From Pantoea sp. Ep11b (GTDB lineage: Bacteria; Pseudomonadota; Gammaproteobacteria; Enterobacterales; Enterobacteriaceae), in contig NZ_CP160631.1 in the NCBI RefSeq assembly GCF_040783975.1, positions 1,674,001-1,738,000 on the forward strand: 64,000 bases of DNA, written 5' to 3'. The notes under the pieces are model-generated. The model was not told the origin of the DNA and did not search any database. It saw only the letters and a list, made by a program, of their open reading frames with translations. Position numbers and translations under genes: made by a program. Every line of letters begins with the position of its first letter. The stretch's first letter is position 1. This document shows, in pieces, positions 30,512 to 41,866 of the stretch.

Positions 30512-31830
30512 GTGAATTTTCCCAGACGGTACCTGAACTGGTCTCCTGGGCGCGCAAAAATGACTTTTCTCTTGCGCTGCCGGTGGAACGTCTGGCCTTT
30601 TTGCTGGCTATCGCCACCCTCAACGGTGAGCGAATGGATGGCGAAATGAGCGAGGGCGATCTGATCGATGCTTTTCGCCACGTCAGTAAAGCTTTCGAAC
30701 AAACCCATGAAACTGTGCTGGTCCGTGCCAACAACGCCATCAACGACATGGTGCGACAGCGTCTGCTCAACCGTTTTACCAGCGAGCTGACCGAAGGCAA
30801 CGCCATCTATCGTCTGACGCCACTGGCAATCGGCATCACTGACTACTACATCCGCCAGCGTGAGTTTTCAACGCTGCGCCTGTCGATGCAGCTTTCGATT
30901 GTCGCCAGTGAGCTGAAACGGGCCGCCGATGCCGCTCAGGAAAATGGCGATGAGTTTCACTGGCACCGCAACGTTTTCGCGCCGCTGAAATATTCGGTGG
31001 CGGAGATCTTCGACAGCATTGATATGACCCAGCGTCTGATGGATGAACAGCAGCAGGCGGTGAAAAACGACATCGCCGAACTGCTGAACAAAGACTGGCG
31101 CGCGGCTATCTCCAGCTGCGAAATGCTGCTCTCTGAAACGTCCGGCACGCTGCGTGAACTGCAGGATACGCTGGAAGCGGCAGGGGACAAACTTCAGGAA
31201 AATCTGCTGCGCATTCAGGATGCCACGCTGGACAGTCCCGATCTGGGCTTCGTCGATAAGCTGGTGTTTGATCTGCAAAGCAAGCTCGACCGTATCACCA
31301 GCTGGGGCCAGCAGGCGATCGACCTGTGGATCGGCTATGACCGTCATGTCCATAAATTTATCCGTACCGCCATCGACATGGATAAAAACCGCGTCTTTGC
31401 GCAGCGTCTGCGGGTCTCGGTGCAGAACTACTTCGATTCCCCCTGGGCACTGACCTACGCCAACGCCGACCGCCTGTATGACATGCGTGACGAGGCGCTG
31501 ACGCTGCGGAATGATGAAGTCATGGGCGAACTGCCGCCGGAGATGGAGTACGAAGAGATCAATGAAATTCGCGAACAGCTGGCAGCGATGATCGAAGAGG
31601 CGCTGCAGGTCTATAAAGCGCAACAGAAACCGCTCAACCTCGCGTCAGTGATGCGTGACTACCTGGCTCAGTACCCACGCGCCCGCCATTTCGATCTGGC
31701 GCGGATTGTGGTCGACCAGGCGGTGCGTCTCGGCGTAGCGGAAGCTGATTTAGCCGGTTTGCCTGTGGAATGGCAAGCCATCAATGATTACGGAGCCAAG
31801 GTGCAGGCACATGTCATCGACAAATATTGA
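30508..31830 (+). CDS. mukF: Chromosome partition protein MukF (kleisin)
   Basis: Kleisin subunit of the MukBEF condensin that links MukB heads and binds MukE. The 440-residue product has the E. coli length: an N-terminal winged-helix dimerisation domain (about 1-120), a helical middle (120-290) and a C-terminal winged helix that contacts the MukB head (about 330-440). Ends overlap neighbours on both sides (ATGA with cmoM; 20 bases with mukE), which implies coupled translation and fixed subunit ratios. Confidence 0.97.
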   Translation: MSEFSQTVPELVSWARKNDFSLALPVERLAFLLAIATLNGERMDGEMSEGDLIDAFRHVSKAFEQTHETVLVRANNAINDMVRQRLLNRFTSELTEGNAIYRLTPLAIGITDYYIRQREFSTLRLSMQLSIVASELKRAADAAQENGDEFHWHRNVFAPLKYSVAEIFDSIDMTQRLMDEQQQAVKNDIAELLNKDWRAAISSCEMLLSETSGTLRELQDTLEAAGDKLQENLLRIQDATLDSPDLGFVDKLVFDLQSKLDRITSWGQQAIDLWIGYDRHVHKFIRTAIDMDKNRVFAQRLRVSVQNYFDSPWALTYANADRLYDMRDEALTLRNDEVMGELPPEMEYEEINEIREQLAAMIEEALQVYKAQQKPLNLASVMRDYLAQYPRARHFDLARIVVDQAVRLGVAEADLAGLPVEWQAINDYGAKVQAHVIDKY

Positions 31831-32536
31831 ACAAGTGATGCCGGTTAAACTGGCACAGGCACTGGCCAACCCGATTTTCCCAGCGCTGGACAGTCAGTTA
31901 CGCGCCGGACGTCATATCGGTATCGAAGAGCTGGATAACCACGCTTTTCTGATGGATTACCAGTCATACCTCGAAGAGTTTTACACCCGCTATCACGTTG
32001 AGTTAATTCGTGCTCCGGAAGGGTTTTTCTATCTGCGTCCGCGTTCAACCACGCTGATCCCGCGTTCGGTACTCTCTGAGCTGGATATGATGGTCGGCAA
32101 GATCCTCTGCTACCTCTATCTCAGCCCGGAAAGGCTGGCCAATGAGGGGATCTTCACCCAGCAGGAGCTGTATGACGAACTGCTCTCTCTGGCCGACGAG
32201 AACCGTCTGCTGAAGCTGGTCAATCAGCGTTCGACCGGCTCCGATCTGGACCGCACCAAACTGCAGGAGAAAGTGCGCGCTTCCCTGAGCCGCCTGCGTC
32301 GCCTGGGCATGGTGTGGTTTTTCGGCAACGACAGCAGCAAATTCCGCATCACCGAATCGGTGTTTCGTTTTGGTGCCGACGTGCGCGGCGGCGATGACGC
32401 GCGTGAAGCGCAGCTTCGCCTGATTCGGGATGGCGAAGCCATGCTACTGGAAAACGCGACAGCAGCGGTCGACACCGACGAAGGTGAAGGGCAGGAAAGC
32501 GACGCGAGTGAGAACGCAGAGGAAGAACAGGCATGA
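31811..32536 (+). CDS. mukE: Chromosome partition protein MukE
   Basis: Winged-helix (kite) subunit of MukBEF binding MukF and DNA. The start at 31811 ([21 protein letters not shown]) matches the E. coli N terminus and gives 241 residues (E. coli 234); the frame is open from 31784 but the extra nine residues are not conserved. The central part ([41 protein letters not shown]) is nearly invariant, whereas the acidic C-terminal tail is longer here. Overlaps mukF by 20 and mukB by 4 bases. Confidence 0.95.
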   Translation: MSSTNIEQVMPVKLAQALANPIFPALDSQLRAGRHIGIEELDNHAFLMDYQSYLEEFYTRYHVELIRAPEGFFYLRPRSTTLIPRSVLSELDMMVGKILCYLYLSPERLANEGIFTQQELYDELLSLADENRLLKLVNQRSTGSDLDRTKLQEKVRASLSRLRRLGMVWFFGNDSSKFRITESVFRFGADVRGGDDAREAQLRLIRDGEAMLLENATAAVDTDEGEGQESDASENAEEEQA

Positions 32537-35500
32537 TTGAGCGCGGAAAATTTCGTTCGCTTACGCTGATCAACTGGAACGGCTTTTTTGCCCGTACCTT
32601 TGATCTTGATGAATTAGTCACCACGCTGTCCGGCGGTAACGGTGCAGGCAAGTCCACCACGATGGCCGCCTTCGTGACGGCGCTGATCCCCGATTTGACG
32701 CTGCTGCACTTCCGTAATACCACCGAAGCGGGCGCCACCTCCGGCTCCCGCGACAAAGGTCTGCACGGTAAACTGCGCGCCGGGGTCTGCTACTCGATGC
32801 TGGATGTGGTTAACTCACGTCATCAGCGTGTGGTGGTCGGCGTCCGCCTGCAGCAGGTGGCGGGACGCGATAAAAAGGTCGATATCAAGCCCTTCAGTAT
32901 TCACGGCCTGCCCACCGACACCAATCCGACCGACATGCTGACGGAGGTGCTTAACAGCCGTCAGGCGCGCGTACTGCCGCTGAACGAGGTCAAAGAGCGC
33001 GTCGAGGCGCAGGAGGGCGTGCAGTTCCGCGCCTATAACTCAGTCACTGACTATCACGCCATGATGTTTGATCTCGGCGTGGTGCCGCGTCGTCTGCGCT
33101 CTGCCAGCGATCGCAGCAAGTTCTATCGCCTGATTGAAGCCTCGCTCTATGGCGGGATCTCCAGCGCCATCACCCGATCGCTGCGTGACTACCTGCTGCC
33201 TGAAAACAGCGGGGTGCGCAAAGCGTTCCAGGATATGGAAGCCGCGCTGCGCGAGAACCGCATGACGCTGGAAGCGATTCGCGTGACGCAGTCTGACCGC
33301 GATCTTTTCAAGCACCTGATCTCCGAGGCGACCAGCTACGTCTCAGCGGACTATATGCGTCACGCCAACGAGCGACGGGGGCACCTCGACAGCGCGCTGC
33401 AGCTGCGCAACGAGCTGTTCAGCAGCCGCAAGCAGCTGGCAACCGAACAGTATCGTCACGTTGAGATGGCGCGCGAACTGGCTGAGCACAGCGGCGCAGA
33501 AAACGATCTTGAAGTCGATTATCAGGCCGCCAGCGATCACCTGAACCTGGTGCAGACCGCGATGCGTCAGCAGGAGAAGATTGAACGTTACGACGCGGAT
33601 ATCGAAGATCTGACCCTGCGGCTGGAAGAGCAGACCGAAGTGGTCGCCGAAGCGCGCGAAATTCAGGAAGAGAACGAAGCCCGCGCCGAAGCAGCCGAGC
33701 TGGAAGTGGATGAGCTGAAAAGCCAGCTGGCCGATTTCCAGCAGGCGCTCGATGTGCAGCAGACCCGTGCTATCCAGTATCAGCAGGCCTTGCAGGCGCT
33801 GGAGCGCGCCCGGACGCTCTGTCAGCTGCCCGAACTGAACATTGATAATGCGGCAGAGTGGCAGGAGAGCTTCCAGGCTAAAGAGGAAGAGGCGACAGAA
33901 CGTCTGCTCCATCTGGAACAGAAGCTGAGCGTGGCGGAAGCGGCGCACAGTCAGTTTGAGCAGGCGCTGGCGCTGGTCACCAGCATCGCCGGTGACGTGA
34001 CGCGACAGGATGCGTGGCAGATCGGCCGCGAACTGCTGCGCGATGCGAGCAATCAGCGTCACCACGCCGAGCAGCTCTCGTCGCTGCGTCTGCGTCTTAA
34101 TGAACTGGAACAGCGTCTGCGCGAGCAGCATGAGGCGGAGCGTCTGCTGGCCGAGTTCTGCAAGCGTCAGGGACAGCACTACGAACCCGATGCGCTGGCG
34201 GATTTGCAGCAGGAGCTGGAAGCCCGGATCGAGCAGCTGAACAGCAGCGTGTCGGACGCCGGTGAACAGCGCATGAAGATGCGTCAGGAGCTGGAGCAGC
34301 TGCGTGAGCGCATCACCAGCCTGACCGCCCGTGCCCCTCACTGGCTGGCGGCGCAGGAGATCCTGACGCAGCTCAGTGAGCAGACCGGTCAGGCGCTCAG
34401 CAGCAGCCAGGATGTCACCGAATATATGCAGCAGCTGCTGGAGCGTGAGCGTGAAACCACCGTCGAACGCGACGAAGTGGCTGCCAGCAAACGCGATATT
34501 GAGCAGCAGATTGAGCGACTGAGCCAGCCAGGCGGTGCGGAAGATGCGCGTCTGACCCAGCTGGCCGAACGGTTTGGCGGCGTTCTGCTCTCTGAAATTT
34601 ATGATGATGTGACACTGGATGATGCGCCTTACTTCTCGGCGCTTTACGGTCCGTCGCGTCATGCGATTGTGGTGCCCGATCTCTCGCAGGTGCGCGAGAT
34701 GCTGGACGGGCTGGAAGAGTGCCCGGAAGATCTCTATCTGATCGAAGGGGATCCGCAGTCGTTCGATGACAGCGTTTTCAGCGTCGATGAGCTGCAGAAT
34801 GCCGTTGTCGTGAAGGTCGCGGATCGTCAGTGGCGCTACTCGCGCTTCCCGAAAATACCGCTGTTTGGCCGCGCAGCGCGTGAGAATCAGCTTGAGCAGC
34901 TGCACCTTGAGCGCGACAAACTGGCTGAACGCTACGCTACGCTGTCGTTTGATGTGCAGAAAACCCAGCGTCTGCATCAATCCTTCAGCCGCTTTATCGG
35001 TTCACATCTGGCTGTCGCCTTTGATGACGATCCGGAAGCGCAGATCCGTCAGCTGGGCGCGCGGCGGGGCGAGCTGGAGCGGGCGCTGAATCAGCATGAA
35101 AGCAACAACCAGCAGCAGCGTCAGCAGTATGAGCAGGCGAAAGAGGGCGTGTCGCAGTTAAACCGTCTGCTGCCTCGCGTTAATCTGCTGCTGGACGATA
35201 CCCTGGCCGACCGCTGCGAAGAGATCCGTGAGCAGGTCGATGCCGCGCAGGACGCGGCGCGCTTCCTGCATCAGCATGGCGCTAAGCTGGCGAAACTTGA
35301 ACCGATCCTCGCCGTATTGCAGAGCGATCCGGAGCAGCATGAGCAGCTTCAGGCCGATTATCAGCAGGCGCAGCAGCAGCAGCGCAGCGCACGTCAGCAG
35401 GCCTTTGCACTGACCGAAGTGGTACAGCGCCGAGCACACTTCAGCTATGAAGACTCTGCGGGCATGCTCAACGGCAACAACGATCTCAGCGATAAACTGC

Positions 35501-37020
35501 GCCAGCGTCTGGAACAGGCGGAAAGCGAACGCAGCCGCTGTCGCGATCGCCTGCGGGAACATCAGGCCCAGCTGACGCAGTTCACTCAGGTGCTCGCCTC
35601 GCTGAAGAGCGCCTGGGATGCCAAACGCGACATGCTGAAGGAGTTGCAGCAGGAGATGCAGGATATCGGCGTTCAGGCCGATAGCAGCGCAGAAGCCCGT
35701 GCACGCGTACGTCGTGATGAGCTTTACACGGCCCTGAGCCACAACCGTGCCCGCCGCAATCAGCTGGAAAAACAGCTGACCTTCTGTGAAGCGGAGATGG
35801 ACAACCTGCAGAAGCGACTGCGTCAGCTGGAGCGAAATTATCATCAGGTACGTGAGCAGGTGGTCAGCGCGAAAGCGGGCTGGTGTACCGTGCTGCGTCT
35901 GGTCAAAGAGAATGGGGTGGAGCGCCGTCTGCATCGACGCGAACTGGCCTATCTGAGCGGCGATGAGCTGCGTTCGATGTCCGATAAAGCACTGGGTGCG
36001 CTGCGTCTGGCGGTGGCGGACAACGAACATCTGCGGGATGTGCTGCGGCTGTCGGAAGATCCCAAACGTCCGGAACGTAAAATTCAGTTCTTTATTGCGG
36101 TCTACCAGCATCTGCGCGAGCGTATCCGTCAGGATATTATTCGCACGGACGATCCGGTGGAAGCGATCGAACAGATGGAAATTGAGCTGAACCGGCTGAC
36201 GGAAGAGCTGACTGCGCGTGAGCAGACGCTGGCGATCAGCTCCCGCAGTGCGGCGAATATCATCCGTAAGACCATCCAGCGTGAGCAGAACCGTATCCGC
36301 CAGCTTAACCAGGGCCTGCAGACCGTCAGCTTTGGTCAGGTTCGCAGCGTGCGGCTCAACGTGAACGTGCGTGAAACCCATTCAATGCTGCTGGACACCC
36401 TCTCGGAAGAGCATGAACAGCATCAGGATCTGTTTAACAGCAACCGCCTGACCTTCTCGGAGGCGCTGGCGAAACTTTATCAGCGCCTGAATCCGCATAT
36501 CGACATGGGACAGCGCACGCCGCAGACCATCGGTGAAGAGCTGCTGGACTACCGCAACTATCTGGAGATGGAAGTGGAAGTGAACCGTGGGTCGGATGGC
36601 TGGCTGCGGGCAGAGAGCGGCGCGCTGTCAACCGGTGAGGCGATCGGTACCGGTATGTCTATCCTGGTGATGGTAGTACAGAGCTGGGAGGAGGAGTCAC
36701 GTCGTCTGCGCGGCAAAGATATATCGCCATGCCGTCTGCTGTTCCTCGATGAGGCAGCCCGTCTGGATGCCCGCTCCATCGCCACGCTGTTCGAGCTGTG
36801 CGAGCGACTGGAGATGCAGCTGGTGATTGCCGCGCCAGAAAACATCAGCCCGGAGAAAGGCACGACCTATAAGCTGGTGCGTAAAGTGTTCAATAATACC
36901 GAGCACGTCCATGTGGTCGGGCTGCGCGGTTTTGCCGCCGATCCCTCACCGGTGCGGCCGGGCAGCGACGCGGATGCGCTGCCTGATTTAACTGCTGAAA
37001 ATTCCCAGGCAGAGACGTAG
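32533..37020 (+). CDS. mukB: Chromosome partition ATPase MukB
   Basis: SMC-like ATPase of the MukBEF condensin that organises and segregates the chromosome. The 1,495 residues compare with 1,486 in E. coli. N-terminal head with Walker [10 protein letters not shown] (residues 34-42), long coiled coils (about 280-640 and 800-1,130), a globular hinge (about 645-800) that in E. coli contacts ParC of topoisomerase IV, and the C-terminal head with signature [10 protein letters not shown] (about 1,366) and Walker [14 protein letters not shown] (about 1,400). It closes the cmoM-mukF-mukE-mukB operon; a strong terminator follows. Confidence 0.98.
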   Translation: MIERGKFRSLTLINWNGFFARTFDLDELVTTLSGGNGAGKSTTMAAFVTALIPDLTLLHFRNTTEAGATSGSRDKGLHGKLRAGVCYSMLDVVNSRHQRVVVGVRLQQVAGRDKKVDIKPFSIHGLPTDTNPTDMLTEVLNSRQARVLPLNEVKERVEAQEGVQFRAYNSVTDYHAMMFDLGVVPRRLRSASDRSKFYRLIEASLYGGISSAITRSLRDYLLPENSGVRKAFQDMEAALRENRMTLEAIRVTQSDRDLFKHLISEATSYVSADYMRHANERRGHLDSALQLRNELFSSRKQLATEQYRHVEMARELAEHSGAENDLEVDYQAASDHLNLVQTAMRQQEKIERYDADIEDLTLRLEEQTEVVAEAREIQEENEARAEAAELEVDELKSQLADFQQALDVQQTRAIQYQQALQALERARTLCQLPELNIDNAAEWQESFQAKEEEATERLLHLEQKLSVAEAAHSQFEQALALVTSIAGDVTRQDAWQIGRELLRDASNQRHHAEQLSSLRLRLNELEQRLREQHEAERLLAEFCKRQGQHYEPDALADLQQELEARIEQLNSSVSDAGEQRMKMRQELEQLRERITSLTARAPHWLAAQEILTQLSEQTGQALSSSQDVTEYMQQLLERERETTVERDEVAASKRDIEQQIERLSQPGGAEDARLTQLAERFGGVLLSEIYDDVTLDDAPYFSALYGPSRHAIVVPDLSQVREMLDGLEECPEDLYLIEGDPQSFDDSVFSVDELQNAVVVKVADRQWRYSRFPKIPLFGRAARENQLEQLHLERDKLAERYATLSFDVQKTQRLHQSFSRFIGSHLAVAFDDDPEAQIRQLGARRGELERALNQHESNNQQQRQQYEQAKEGVSQLNRLLPRVNLLLDDTLADRCEEIREQVDAAQDAARFLHQHGAKLAKLEPILAVLQSDPEQHEQLQADYQQAQQQQRSARQQAFALTEVVQRRAHFSYEDSAGMLNGNNDLSDKLRQRLEQAESERSRCRDRLREHQAQLTQFTQVLASLKSAWDAKRDMLKELQQEMQDIGVQADSSAEARARVRRDELYTALSHNRARRNQLEKQLTFCEAEMDNLQKRLRQLERNYHQVREQVVSAKAGWCTVLRLVKENGVERRLHRRELAYLSGDELRSMSDKALGALRLAVADNEHLRDVLRLSEDPKRPERKIQFFIAVYQHLRERIRQDIIRTDDPVEAIEQMEIELNRLTEELTAREQTLAISSRSAANIIRKTIQREQNRIRQLNQGLQTVSFGQVRSVRLNVNVRETHSMLLDTLSEEHEQHQDLFNSNRLTFSEALAKLYQRLNPHIDMGQRTPQTIGEELLDYRNYLEMEVEVNRGSDGWLRAESGALSTGEAIGTGMSILVMVVQSWEEESRRLRGKDISPCRLLFLDEAARLDARSIATLFELCERLEMQLVIAAPENISPEKGTTYKLVRKVFNNTEHVHVVGLRGFAADPSPVRPGSDADALPDLTAENSQAET

Positions 37021-37050
37021 TCAAAAACTGAACCATTGGTTAATCTGGTT

Positions 37051-37086
37051 ACGGCATTTGTCACAGAAGGCAAATGCCGTTTTTGT
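37051..37086 (+). terminator. mukB Rho-independent terminator
   Basis: Ten-bp perfect stem ACGGCATTTG / CAAATGCCGT with a 10-base loop followed by TTTTTGTTTG, 30 bases after the mukB stop. Confidence 0.92.
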
Positions 37087-37169
37087 TTGTATACTCAACA
37101 TTATGAGTAGCAGCCCGAACGCAGTCGTTACAGGGAACGCTGCGTAGTTGAGAAGATAAGGGGGCAGGG

Positions 37170-38981
37170 ATGTTGCTGGTAAAAAAGGTTAATCATCATC
37201 GCGTTGTATCATTGTTAGCGCTGGCGCTAACCGCTGTTCCATTTACGCTACCACAAGCCGCGATTATCGCTGCACTGCCCGGCAAAACGCATGCGGCACT
37301 CTCCGTCACTGAAAGTCAGCAACGTATCCGCCAGGCTTTTTCCGGCGCCGATCAGCCATTCTATCAGGCGCCGCTGGCGGCGCTCTATGCGTCCCGCAAT
37401 ATGCAGCCGCTCTGGCAGGATGCCCAGGCAGTAGAAAAATTTCAGCAGCAGCTGGCTGAGGTGGCGCTGTCTGGCGTTCAGCCGCAGTTCACGCGCTGGA
37501 TTGAGCGTCTGACTAACCCGGCTATTACCGGCTTTGCGCGGGATGTAACCCTTTCCGATGCGATGCTGGGTTATCTGCAGTTCGTCTCCAGTGTTCCGAC
37601 CCAGGGGGAAACCTGGCTCTACAGCAATGTTCCTTACCGGCTGACGCAGCCGTCGGTCGCGGTAGTCAATCAGTGGCAGAATGCGGTCAATGCCGGAGCG
37701 GCCAGCCACTTTATAACCTCACTGCAGCCGCAGCATCCCCAGTATAAGCTGATGCACGCTGCGCTAAAGACGCTGCTCAGCGACAGACAGCCCTGGCCAC
37801 AGCTGAAAAGCAGTGAAACGCTGCGTCCGGGTCAGGTCAGCGATGATGTACCGGCACTGCGTGAAATATTGCAGCGCAGCGGCATGTTAACGGCGCAGGT
37901 AAATGCACCGGCACCCGATGACGATGCGGTGCCCGTCGCACCCTCGCCGGTAACGCATAGCGACCAGCCGGTGGCGGTCAGCCCTTCTGCTGCGCCGATC
38001 AGCAATCTGATTTCCCCTGCACCGCAGTCGCCAGGTAACGTCCGCAGCCAGACACTCGAAGGCAACACGGCCAATATTTACGATGAGACGCTGGTAGCGG
38101 CGGTGAAACGTTTTCAGCAGTGGCAGGGACTGGATGGCGATGGCGCTATCGGGGCCAGAACGCGGCAGTGGCTCAACGTCTCTCCGCAGATGCGCGCGTC
38201 GTTGCTGGCGCTGAATATTCAGCGACTGCGTCTGCTGCCGGACGATATGCATAACGGCATCATGGTCAACATCCCCAACTATTCGCTGATCTATTACAAC
38301 AACGGCAATAAAATTCTCTCATCGCGGGTTATCGTCGGCCGTCCCGATCGCAAAACGCCGTTGATGCGCAGCGCGCTGAACAATGTGGTGCTCAATCCGC
38401 CGTGGAACGTGCCGACGACGCTGGTGCGCAAAGATATCATTCCTAAAGTGAAGCAGGATCCAACTTACCTCTACAAGCATGGTTATACCCTGCTGTCGGG
38501 CTGGAGTGCGGATGCTGAAGTCATCGACCCCAGCATGATCGACTGGCGCATGGTAACCGCCTCCTCGTTTCCTTACCGGCTGATTCAGGCACCGGGTGAA
38601 GCCAATGCGCTGGGGCGTTATAAATTCAATATGCCCAGCTCGGATGCCATCTATCTGCACGACACGCCTAACCACAACCTCTTCCAGCGCGATATTCGTG
38701 CGCTGAGCTCAGGCTGTGTCCGGGTCAATAAAGCCTCTGAACTGGCGGGTCTGTTGCTGCAGGATGCAGGCTGGAATGATTCCCGCATTTCCAGCACCCT
38801 GAAAGAGGGCGATACCCGCTATGTGCCGATTCGCCATCGCATTCCCGTCAATCTTTACTATCTGACAGCGTGGGTCGCAGATGACGGCAAACCCCAGTTC
38901 CGTACAGATATTTACAATTATGATGACACGGCGCGTTCGGGCAGCCAGGCGCTGAGCCGGGCAGAGAAATTGCTGCTCTAG
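37170..38981 (+). CDS. ldtD: L,D-transpeptidase LdtD (YcbB)
   Basis: Periplasmic enzyme forming 3-3 crosslinks in peptidoglycan, active under envelope stress. The 603-residue product (E. coli 615) starts with a basic stretch and a signal/anchor helix (about 12-42), then the scaffold region, a Pro/Ala/Ser-rich insert (about 248-300), a peptidoglycan-binding domain ([28 protein letters not shown], about 305-335) and the YkuD catalytic domain with HDTPNHNLF and SSGCVRV, whose Cys is at about residue 516. The GGGGGCAGGG before the ATG is the ribosome site and also contains a KOPS octamer. A TATACT hexamer at 37090-37095 may be its -10. Confidence 0.95.
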   Translation: MLLVKKVNHHRVVSLLALALTAVPFTLPQAAIIAALPGKTHAALSVTESQQRIRQAFSGADQPFYQAPLAALYASRNMQPLWQDAQAVEKFQQQLAEVALSGVQPQFTRWIERLTNPAITGFARDVTLSDAMLGYLQFVSSVPTQGETWLYSNVPYRLTQPSVAVVNQWQNAVNAGAASHFITSLQPQHPQYKLMHAALKTLLSDRQPWPQLKSSETLRPGQVSDDVPALREILQRSGMLTAQVNAPAPDDDAVPVAPSPVTHSDQPVAVSPSAAPISNLISPAPQSPGNVRSQTLEGNTANIYDETLVAAVKRFQQWQGLDGDGAIGARTRQWLNVSPQMRASLLALNIQRLRLLPDDMHNGIMVNIPNYSLIYYNNGNKILSSRVIVGRPDRKTPLMRSALNNVVLNPPWNVPTTLVRKDIIPKVKQDPTYLYKHGYTLLSGWSADAEVIDPSMIDWRMVTASSFPYRLIQAPGEANALGRYKFNMPSSDAIYLHDTPNHNLFQRDIRALSSGCVRVNKASELAGLLLQDAGWNDSRISSTLKEGDTRYVPIRHRIPVNLYYLTAWVADDGKPQFRTDIYNYDDTARSGSQALSRAEKLLL

Positions 38982-39072
38982 TGATTGATTTTGCATCGTT
39001 AGCGGTGGAGGGAGAAGAGGCAGCCAGAGGCGATCCTGGTGCGGGTCGCCTCGCAAACTGCTGGTGGATGGG

Positions 39073-39101
39073 TTGACGCTCCACTGAGAGAAAGTTATGG
39101 T
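39073..39101 (+). promoter_or_regulatory. Candidate mepK promoter
   Basis: TTGACG (39073-39078), 17-base spacer, TATGGT (39096-39101) with the mepK start 57 bases further on. This sits in the 176-bp gap after ldtD, so mepK can be expressed on its own. Confidence 0.5.
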
Positions 39102-39157
39102 TCGGCCTGTGCGCTTTTTGCACATGACTATGGCTTGACTCTCAGGTAATCCGCTAC

Positions 39158-39706
39158 ATGTCTACTATTGATTCTTTTCGTCGCAAACTACTGTTATGCG
39201 GTAGCGCCGCCGCCGGACTGGCACTCCTGCCAGCTTCTGCCAGGGCCTCACTTTCAACGTCTCGTCCGCGTGTGTTGATGCTCAATAACCTTCACACCGG
39301 TGAAACCCTTAAAACTGAATTTTTTAATGGTAAGAGTTACGACAAGGATGAGTTGTCACGATTAAATCACTTCTTCCGGGACTATCGCGCCAACAAAGTA
39401 AAAAGTATTGACCCCCATCTGTTTGACCAAATCTTTCGCCTGCAGGCCCTGCTGGGGACGCGTAAACCCATTCAGCTGGTGTCGGGTTATCGCTCTCTGG
39501 CCACCAATAATATGCTGCGGGAAAGTGGTCCCGGGGTAGCCAAGCATAGCTATCACACCAAAGGTCAGGCGATGGATTTTCATATTGAAGGGATTTCGTT
39601 AGCGAATGTACGCAAAGCGGCGTTATCTCTGCGCGCCGGTGGTGTAGGATATTATCCCCGCAGTAACTTTGTGCACATTGACACCGGGCCGATCAGGCAC
39701 TGGTAA
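39158..39706 (+). CDS. mepK: Peptidoglycan L,D-endopeptidase MepK (YcbK)
   Basis: DUF882/M15-type zinc endopeptidase that cleaves mDap-mDap 3-3 crosslinks, the bonds made by LdtD next door. The 182 residues equal E. coli MepK. Zinc ligands are visible at His133 (YHTKGQAMDF), Asp140 and His173 (FVHIDTG). The N terminus FRRKLLLCGSAAAGLALLPASARA is a twin-arginine-type signal (RRK then hydrophobic then ARA), in keeping with prediction of YcbK as a Tat substrate. Gene order ldtD-mepK puts the maker and the cutter of the same bond side by side. Confidence 0.95.
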   Translation: MSTIDSFRRKLLLCGSAAAGLALLPASARASLSTSRPRVLMLNNLHTGETLKTEFFNGKSYDKDELSRLNHFFRDYRANKVKSIDPHLFDQIFRLQALLGTRKPIQLVSGYRSLATNNMLRESGPGVAKHSYHTKGQAMDFHIEGISLANVRKAALSLRAGGVGYYPRSNFVHIDTGPIRHW

Positions 39707-39745
39707 CGACACCGGCAACGCTGCGTGAGCCGGTCATGGAGCGTT

Positions 39746-40375
39746 ATGAATTACCACATTATTCCTGTTACAGCGTTTGCTCAGAACTGTTCCGTTATCT
39801 GGTGCGAGACCACGCGTGAAGCCGCGCTGGTCGACCCCGGCGGCGATGCTGAACTGATTAAGCAAACGCTGGAACAGCTTAGTCTTAAACCCGCTCAGAT
39901 CCTCCTGACGCATGGCCATCTGGATCATGTCGGGGCCGCCGTGGAGCTGGCCGCCTTCTATGATGTTCAGATTGTGGGGCCGCAAAAGCGCGATGCTTTC
40001 TGGCTGGAGGCGTTGCCCACGCAGAGCCGGATGTTCGGACTGGAAGAGTGCGCGCCTTTTACCCCCGATCGCTGGCTGGAAGAGGGCGAGAGCGTGCAGG
40101 TCGGGCTGACCACGCTGGAGGTGCTGCACTGTCCGGGACACTCGCCCGGGCATGTTGTGTTCTTTGATCGTTTGGGGCGCTTGCTGATCTCCGGTGACGT
40201 CATTTTCAATGGCGGCATCGGGCGCACTGACTTCCCGCAGGGCGATCACCAGCAGTTAATCGCGGCTATCCGCAGCAAACTGCTGCCGCTGGGCGATGAC
40301 GTGACGTTCCTGCCTGGTCACGGCCCAGTCTCTACGCTGGGACATGAACGCATCAGCAACCCTTTCCTGCAGTAA
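39746..40375 (+). CDS. ycbL: Metallo-beta-lactamase fold hydrolase YcbL (type II glyoxalase-like)
   Basis: Glyoxalase II-like hydrolase, with the metal-binding motif THGHLDH at residues 55-61 and further ligands in [14 protein letters not shown] and LPGHGP. From ATG 39746 (GGAG at 39738-39741) it has 209 residues; E. coli YcbL has 215, the difference being a shorter C-terminal tail (ends NPFLQ). An in-frame GTG at 39725 would add seven residues that are not family-like. It follows mepK by 39 bp and is probably in the same transcript. In vivo substrate is unknown. Confidence 0.93.
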   Translation: MNYHIIPVTAFAQNCSVIWCETTREAALVDPGGDAELIKQTLEQLSLKPAQILLTHGHLDHVGAAVELAAFYDVQIVGPQKRDAFWLEALPTQSRMFGLEECAPFTPDRWLEEGESVQVGLTTLEVLHCPGHSPGHVVFFDRLGRLLISGDVIFNGGIGRTDFPQGDHQQLIAAIRSKLLPLGDDVTFLPGHGPVSTLGHERISNPFLQ

Positions 40376-40398
40376 AGCGTCAGCGGTTTTCCTGCCAT

Positions 40399-40428
40399 AA
40401 AAAAATGGGCCATCCGGCCCATTTTTTC
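40399..40428. terminator. Bidirectional terminator between ycbL and aspC
   Basis: Stem AAAAAATGGGCC / GGCCCATTTTTT with ATCC loop; A and T tracts serve the convergent genes on both strands. Confidence 0.93.
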
Positions 40429-40443
40429 GTTACGTCGTCTGCG

Positions 40444-41634
40444 TTACAGCACAGCGACAATCGCTTCACACAGCGCCGACATATTGTCTGGCGTCATGCC
40501 CGCCACGTTCACGCGGCCTGAGTTGACGGCATAAACCCCGAACTCTTCCCGCAGGCGGATCACCTGATCTTTGGTTAGGCCGCTGAACGAGAACATACCG
40601 TTCTGTCTGATGATAAAGCTGAAGTCGCGCTGTGCACCTTTTTCCGCCAGGGTGTTCACAAACAGCTGGCGCATGCGCTGGATGCGCTGACGCATATCCG
40701 ACAGCTCCTGCTCCCAGATCGTGCGCAGCGTGTCATTGCCCAGGATCGTGGCGACCACCGCCGCACCATGCGCTGGTGGGTTAGAGTAGTTGGAGCGGAT
40801 CGTATATTTCACCTGGCTGAACGCGGTATCGGCTACGCCCGCCTCCGCGGCCACCAGCGTGATGGCACCCACACGCTCGTTGTAGAGACCAAAGTTCTTG
40901 GAATAAGAGCTGGCGACAATCAGCTCCTGATGTGAGGCGGCAAAGATGCGCAGGCCTTCAGCATCTTCCTCCAGACCACGGGCAAAGCCCTGGTAGGCGA
41001 AGTCGAATAACGGCAGCCAGCCCCTGGCCTGTGAAAGCTGCGCCAGCTGTTGCCACTGCTCCGCCGTCGGGTCAATCCCGGTCGGGTTATGGCAGCAGCC
41101 GTGGAACAGCACCACATCACCCGGCTGAACCTGCTGCAGCGACGCGATCATCCCTTCAAAGTCCAGCGAATGGGTCTCTGCGTCGTAATAGTGATAGTCG
41201 CAGACTTCAAGACCGGCAGCGTGAAACACGTTGTGATGATTCGGCCAGGTCGGATTGCTGATCCAGACCCGCTTCACCGTGGTCTGCGTAGCAAGAAAAT
41301 CGGCTGCAACACGCAGTGCGCCTGTACCGCCCGGCGTCTGCGCGGTGCGCGCGCGGCTGGCGGTAATCAGGGGGCTCTGGTTGCCGAACAGCAGGGCCTG
41401 CGTGCAGCGGGCGAAATCCGCCAGACCATCAATGCTGAGATAGTTTTTTGTGGTTTCGTTTTCCAGCAGGTATTGCTCAGCCTTTTTAACACTGGTCAGC
41501 ACCGGGGTCTTGCCGGTTTCGTCTTTATAAACGCCGATACCCAGATTGATTTTTTCAGGGCGGTCGTCGGCACGAAACAGATCGGCCAGCCCAAGAATAG
41601 GATCGGCGGGTGCAGCAGAGATCGATTCAAACAT
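40444..41634 (-). CDS. aspC: Aspartate aminotransferase
   Basis: PLP enzyme interconverting aspartate/2-oxoglutarate and oxaloacetate/glutamate, and also acting on aromatic amino acids. The 396 residues equal E. coli AspC. The PLP lysine is in [15 protein letters not shown] (Lys246) and the substrate-carboxylate arginine in SGRVNVAGM near the C terminus. It stands directly before the porin gene in the same orientation but is separated by the porin terminator, so it is transcribed from its own promoter. Confidence 0.97.
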   Translation of the reverse strand: MFESISAAPADPILGLADLFRADDRPEKINLGIGVYKDETGKTPVLTSVKKAEQYLLENETTKNYLSIDGLADFARCTQALLFGNQSPLITASRARTAQTPGGTGALRVAADFLATQTTVKRVWISNPTWPNHHNVFHAAGLEVCDYHYYDAETHSLDFEGMIASLQQVQPGDVVLFHGCCHNPTGIDPTAEQWQQLAQLSQARGWLPLFDFAYQGFARGLEEDAEGLRIFAASHQELIVASSYSKNFGLYNERVGAITLVAAEAGVADTAFSQVKYTIRSNYSNPPAHGAAVVATILGNDTLRTIWEQELSDMRQRIQRMRQLFVNTLAEKGAQRDFSFIIRQNGMFSFSGLTKDQVIRLREEFGVYAVNSGRVNVAGMTPDNMSALCEAIVAVL

Positions 41635-41675
41635 GTGTCAGGTCCATTAGCGTGAACTTAAGCAAGAGGACTCTC

Positions 41676-41704
41676 AGGTTAGCGCCCGGCCGGGCAAATG
41701 CCAA
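41676..41704 (-). promoter_or_regulatory. Candidate aspC promoter
   Basis: On the minus strand TTGGCA (41699-41704), 17-base spacer, TAACCT (41676-41681). The spacer contains the palindrome GCCCGGCCGGGC. The aspC start is about 40 bases further down. Confidence 0.4.
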
Positions 41705-41822
41705 CCGTTTGCGAGACAAATTCCTGCATTTTGCGCTGCAGATGACGAGAGGGTCAAACCAGCGTGAAGAAGCACGGGGGGAAGGTGGTGTAAAACGCGG
41801 ATATTTCCAATCGCAGCCATAA

Positions 41823-41848
41823 AAAAACGGGGCCAGAGCCCCGTTTTT
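41823..41848 (-). terminator. Porin gene terminator
   Basis: Eleven-bp perfect stem AAAAACGGGGC / GCCCCGTTTTT with CAGA loop, 18 bases past the porin stop. Confidence 0.93.
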
Positions 41849-41866
41849 CAACATGCTGAAGCAGGA

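Noticed and set aside
33343..34980. 545-residue open frame antisense to mukB
   Set aside because: A by-product of the biased codon use of mukB; no family resemblance, no ribosome site, and mukB on the other strand is certain. The same holds for long antisense frames at 35158-36381, 16469-17467 and 59894-61192.
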